From Candidatus Zixiibacteriota bacterium (GTDB lineage Bacteria; Zixibacteria; MSB-5A5; SM1-73): 13,068 nt of DNA. Under the pieces are notes generated by a model, which did not search any database, was not told the DNA's origin, and was given only the letters and a program-made list of their open reading frames with translations. Position 1 is the first letter of the stretch. The number at the start of each line of letters is the position of its first letter. Of the stretch, positions 12,121 to 13,068 are shown piece after piece. A program made the position numbers and the translations under genes. Location of the stretch: assembly GCA_022866585.1 (NCBI GenBank), contig JALHUP010000131.1:1-13068 (forward strand), read 5' to 3'.

Positions 12121-12789
12121 ATGGAAAACGAGTATTATGTAACTGAATCGAACTTAAAAGCCAAAGCCTCTTTGTGGGAAAAAGAGATCAAGCCTTATAA
12201 TCTTCACAAGATGAAGCCGAAATTTTCCACGTCCTGCCTTTTGGTGATTGACATGCAAAATTTCTTTCTTGACCCCAAAAGCTCGACTTTTACCCAGGGT
12301 GGCTTAGCGGTCATCTCCAATATCGCTAAATTAGTAAATGCCTTCCGCAAAAAGAAACTTCCAGTAATATACACGGCACATGTGCATAAGGACAAAAAGT
12401 TGGATGGTGGAATTTTAGCCTGGTGGTGGGAGGGAATGGTCATAGAGAATACCAAAGACGCAGAGATCCATCCCGATTTAACACCACTGCCAGAAGAAAA
12501 GATCATTTATAAGCATCGTTACAGCGCATTTTATAACACCGATCTAGAGATAACTTTAAGATGCCTTAATATCACCGATCTTGTCGTCACCGGGATAATG
12601 ACTAATTTGTGTTGTGAATCGACTGTGCGGGATGCCTATTTCAGAGACTACCGGATGTTCTTTTTATTGGACGCTACGGGAACAGTAAATGAAGACTTGC
12701 ATTTAGCCACACTTAAAAACTTGGCGTTTGGATTTGCTTATGTGACCACGGCTGAGGATATTCTGCGAAGACTGTCAAAATCAAAGTAG
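12121..12789 (+). CDS. Isochorismatase-family cysteine hydrolase
   Basis: 222 residues from ATG 12121. Family members hydrolyse isochorismate, nicotinamide, carbamoyl groups or similar. The Asp-Lys-Cys triad is visible: Asp44 in LLVIDMQNFF, Lys131 in IIYKHRYSAFYNTDL, and Cys164 in GIMTNLCCESTVRDA, preceded by the usual GIMTN turn. The first 30 residues are an extra lead-in before the Rossmann-like core. I chose 12121 because GGGAG lies six bases before it; an in-frame ATG at 12103 would add six residues but has a poor ribosome binding site. The substrate cannot be told from sequence, and the WWWEGM stretch (101-106) may shape the pocket. The gene sits between the exosortase pair and a catalase gene, with no visible metabolic link. 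Confidence 0.9.
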   Translation: MENEYYVTESNLKAKASLWEKEIKPYNLHKMKPKFSTSCLLVIDMQNFFLDPKSSTFTQGGLAVISNIAKLVNAFRKKKLPVIYTAHVHKDKKLDGGILAWWWEGMVIENTKDAEIHPDLTPLPEEKIIYKHRYSAFYNTDLEITLRCLNITDLVVTGIMTNLCCESTVRDAYFRDYRMFFLLDATGTVNEDLHLATLKNLAFGFAYVTTAEDILRRLSKSK

Positions 12790-12792
12790 GTT

Positions 12793-12809
12793 AGGAGCCC
12801 CGTGCTCCT
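12793..12809. repeat. Short hairpin after the hydrolase gene
   Basis: AGGAGC-CCCGT-GCTCCT, a 6-bp perfect stem four bases after the stop codon. No U-run follows, so it is at best a weak or factor-assisted terminator. It may be another dispersed repeat. Confidence 0.45.
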
Positions 12810-12894
12810 GACACTATTAGAGGTTTTTATGCGGAAACCGTATAATCTATAACTATACAGCTGCAAATTCATAATAAAAGAGAGGAGGTTGGCA

Positions 12895-13068
12895 ATGAAG
12901 GGAAAATCAAAAAAGCTGACTACCGCTTTTGGAATTCCCGTGGCTGACGACCAGAACAGCCTAACAGCTGGTGAACGGGGTCCCGTACTAATACAGGACG
13001 TTCACTTGCTGGAGAAGTTAGCCCACTTTGACCGTGAGCGAATTCCAGAACGGGTGGTGCATGCAAAA
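12895..13068 (+). CDS. Catalase (haem), N-terminal part
   Basis: The first 58 codons of a clade-type haem catalase, which dismutates hydrogen peroxide to water and oxygen. LTTAFGIPVADDQNSLTAGE, RGPVLIQDVHLLEKLAHFDR and ERIPERVVHAK are the conserved opening of the family. The catalytic histidine is His56 in RVVHAK. The start has GAGGAGG seven bases upstream. The gene runs off the right edge, so length and clade cannot be judged. A perfect TATAAT at 12841-12846, 49 bases before the start codon, may be its -10, with no good -35 at the usual distance. That is compatible with activator-dependent or oxidative-stress control. Confidence 0.93.
   Translation, partial: MKGKSKKLTTAFGIPVADDQNSLTAGERGPVLIQDVHLLEKLAHFDRERIPERVVHAK

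Noticed and set aside
12841..12853. TATAATCTATAAC before the catalase gene as a PerR-like box.
   Set aside because: Only a loose match to the 7-1-7 PerR consensus, and it coincides with a plain -10 hexamer.

Overview
This window looks like a chromosomal piece of an uncultured diderm (Gram-negative) bacterium with roughly 40-45% GC. The outer-membrane signs are a TonB-dependent receptor with a carboxypeptidase-regulatory-like N-domain and an exosortase. The mix of that receptor, a TPR-type sigma-54 activator, an exosortase H-like protein and many REP-like hairpins recalls FCB-group candidate phyla such as Zixibacteria or KSB1. That placement is an inference; nothing here fixes the taxonomy.

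Layout. The left edge (1-486, +) is the C-terminal half of PurM (purine synthesis). It converges on a minus-strand vitamin B12 locus. Reading right to left, this locus has a consensus sigma-70 promoter (4672-4700), a cobalamin riboswitch (about 4441-4645), an intrinsic terminator as expression platform (4369-4400), a BtuB-like TonB-dependent receptor (1945-4302), and a secreted YVTN beta-propeller protein (596-1777). The propeller resembles the B12-binding BtuG proteins of Bacteroides in fold and context. It has no lipobox and instead ends in a C-terminal sorting-type tail. Upstream of the promoter lies a 48-codon ORF with an excellent ribosome binding site, bracketed by 32-bp inverted repeats.

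The centre (5453-8337, +) holds a small secreted protein of unknown function, overlapped ATGA-style by a TPR/AAA+ sigma-54 activator. Just after the activator come two tandem palindromes of the same design, 20 bp centre to centre, then a near-perfect -24/-12 promoter and a structured leader with a doubtful short secreted ORF. Together these look like a self-contained sigma-54 circuit. A CDF metal exporter with its own sigma-70 promoter follows (8715-9929).

A repeat-rich, gene-poor stretch (9930-10875) carries REP-like hairpin elements and a dead HicB antitoxin gene. Next come an exosortase H-like gene and a translationally coupled membrane partner (10876-11915), another REP-like element, an isochorismatase-fold hydrolase (12121-12789) and the first 58 codons of a catalase (12895 onward).

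How the parts may connect: the propeller's VPFLxxxG tail resembles the IPTLxxWG-CTERM signal, and an exosortase H-like enzyme is encoded 9 kb away. The B12-capture protein may therefore be an exosortase substrate rather than a lipoprotein.
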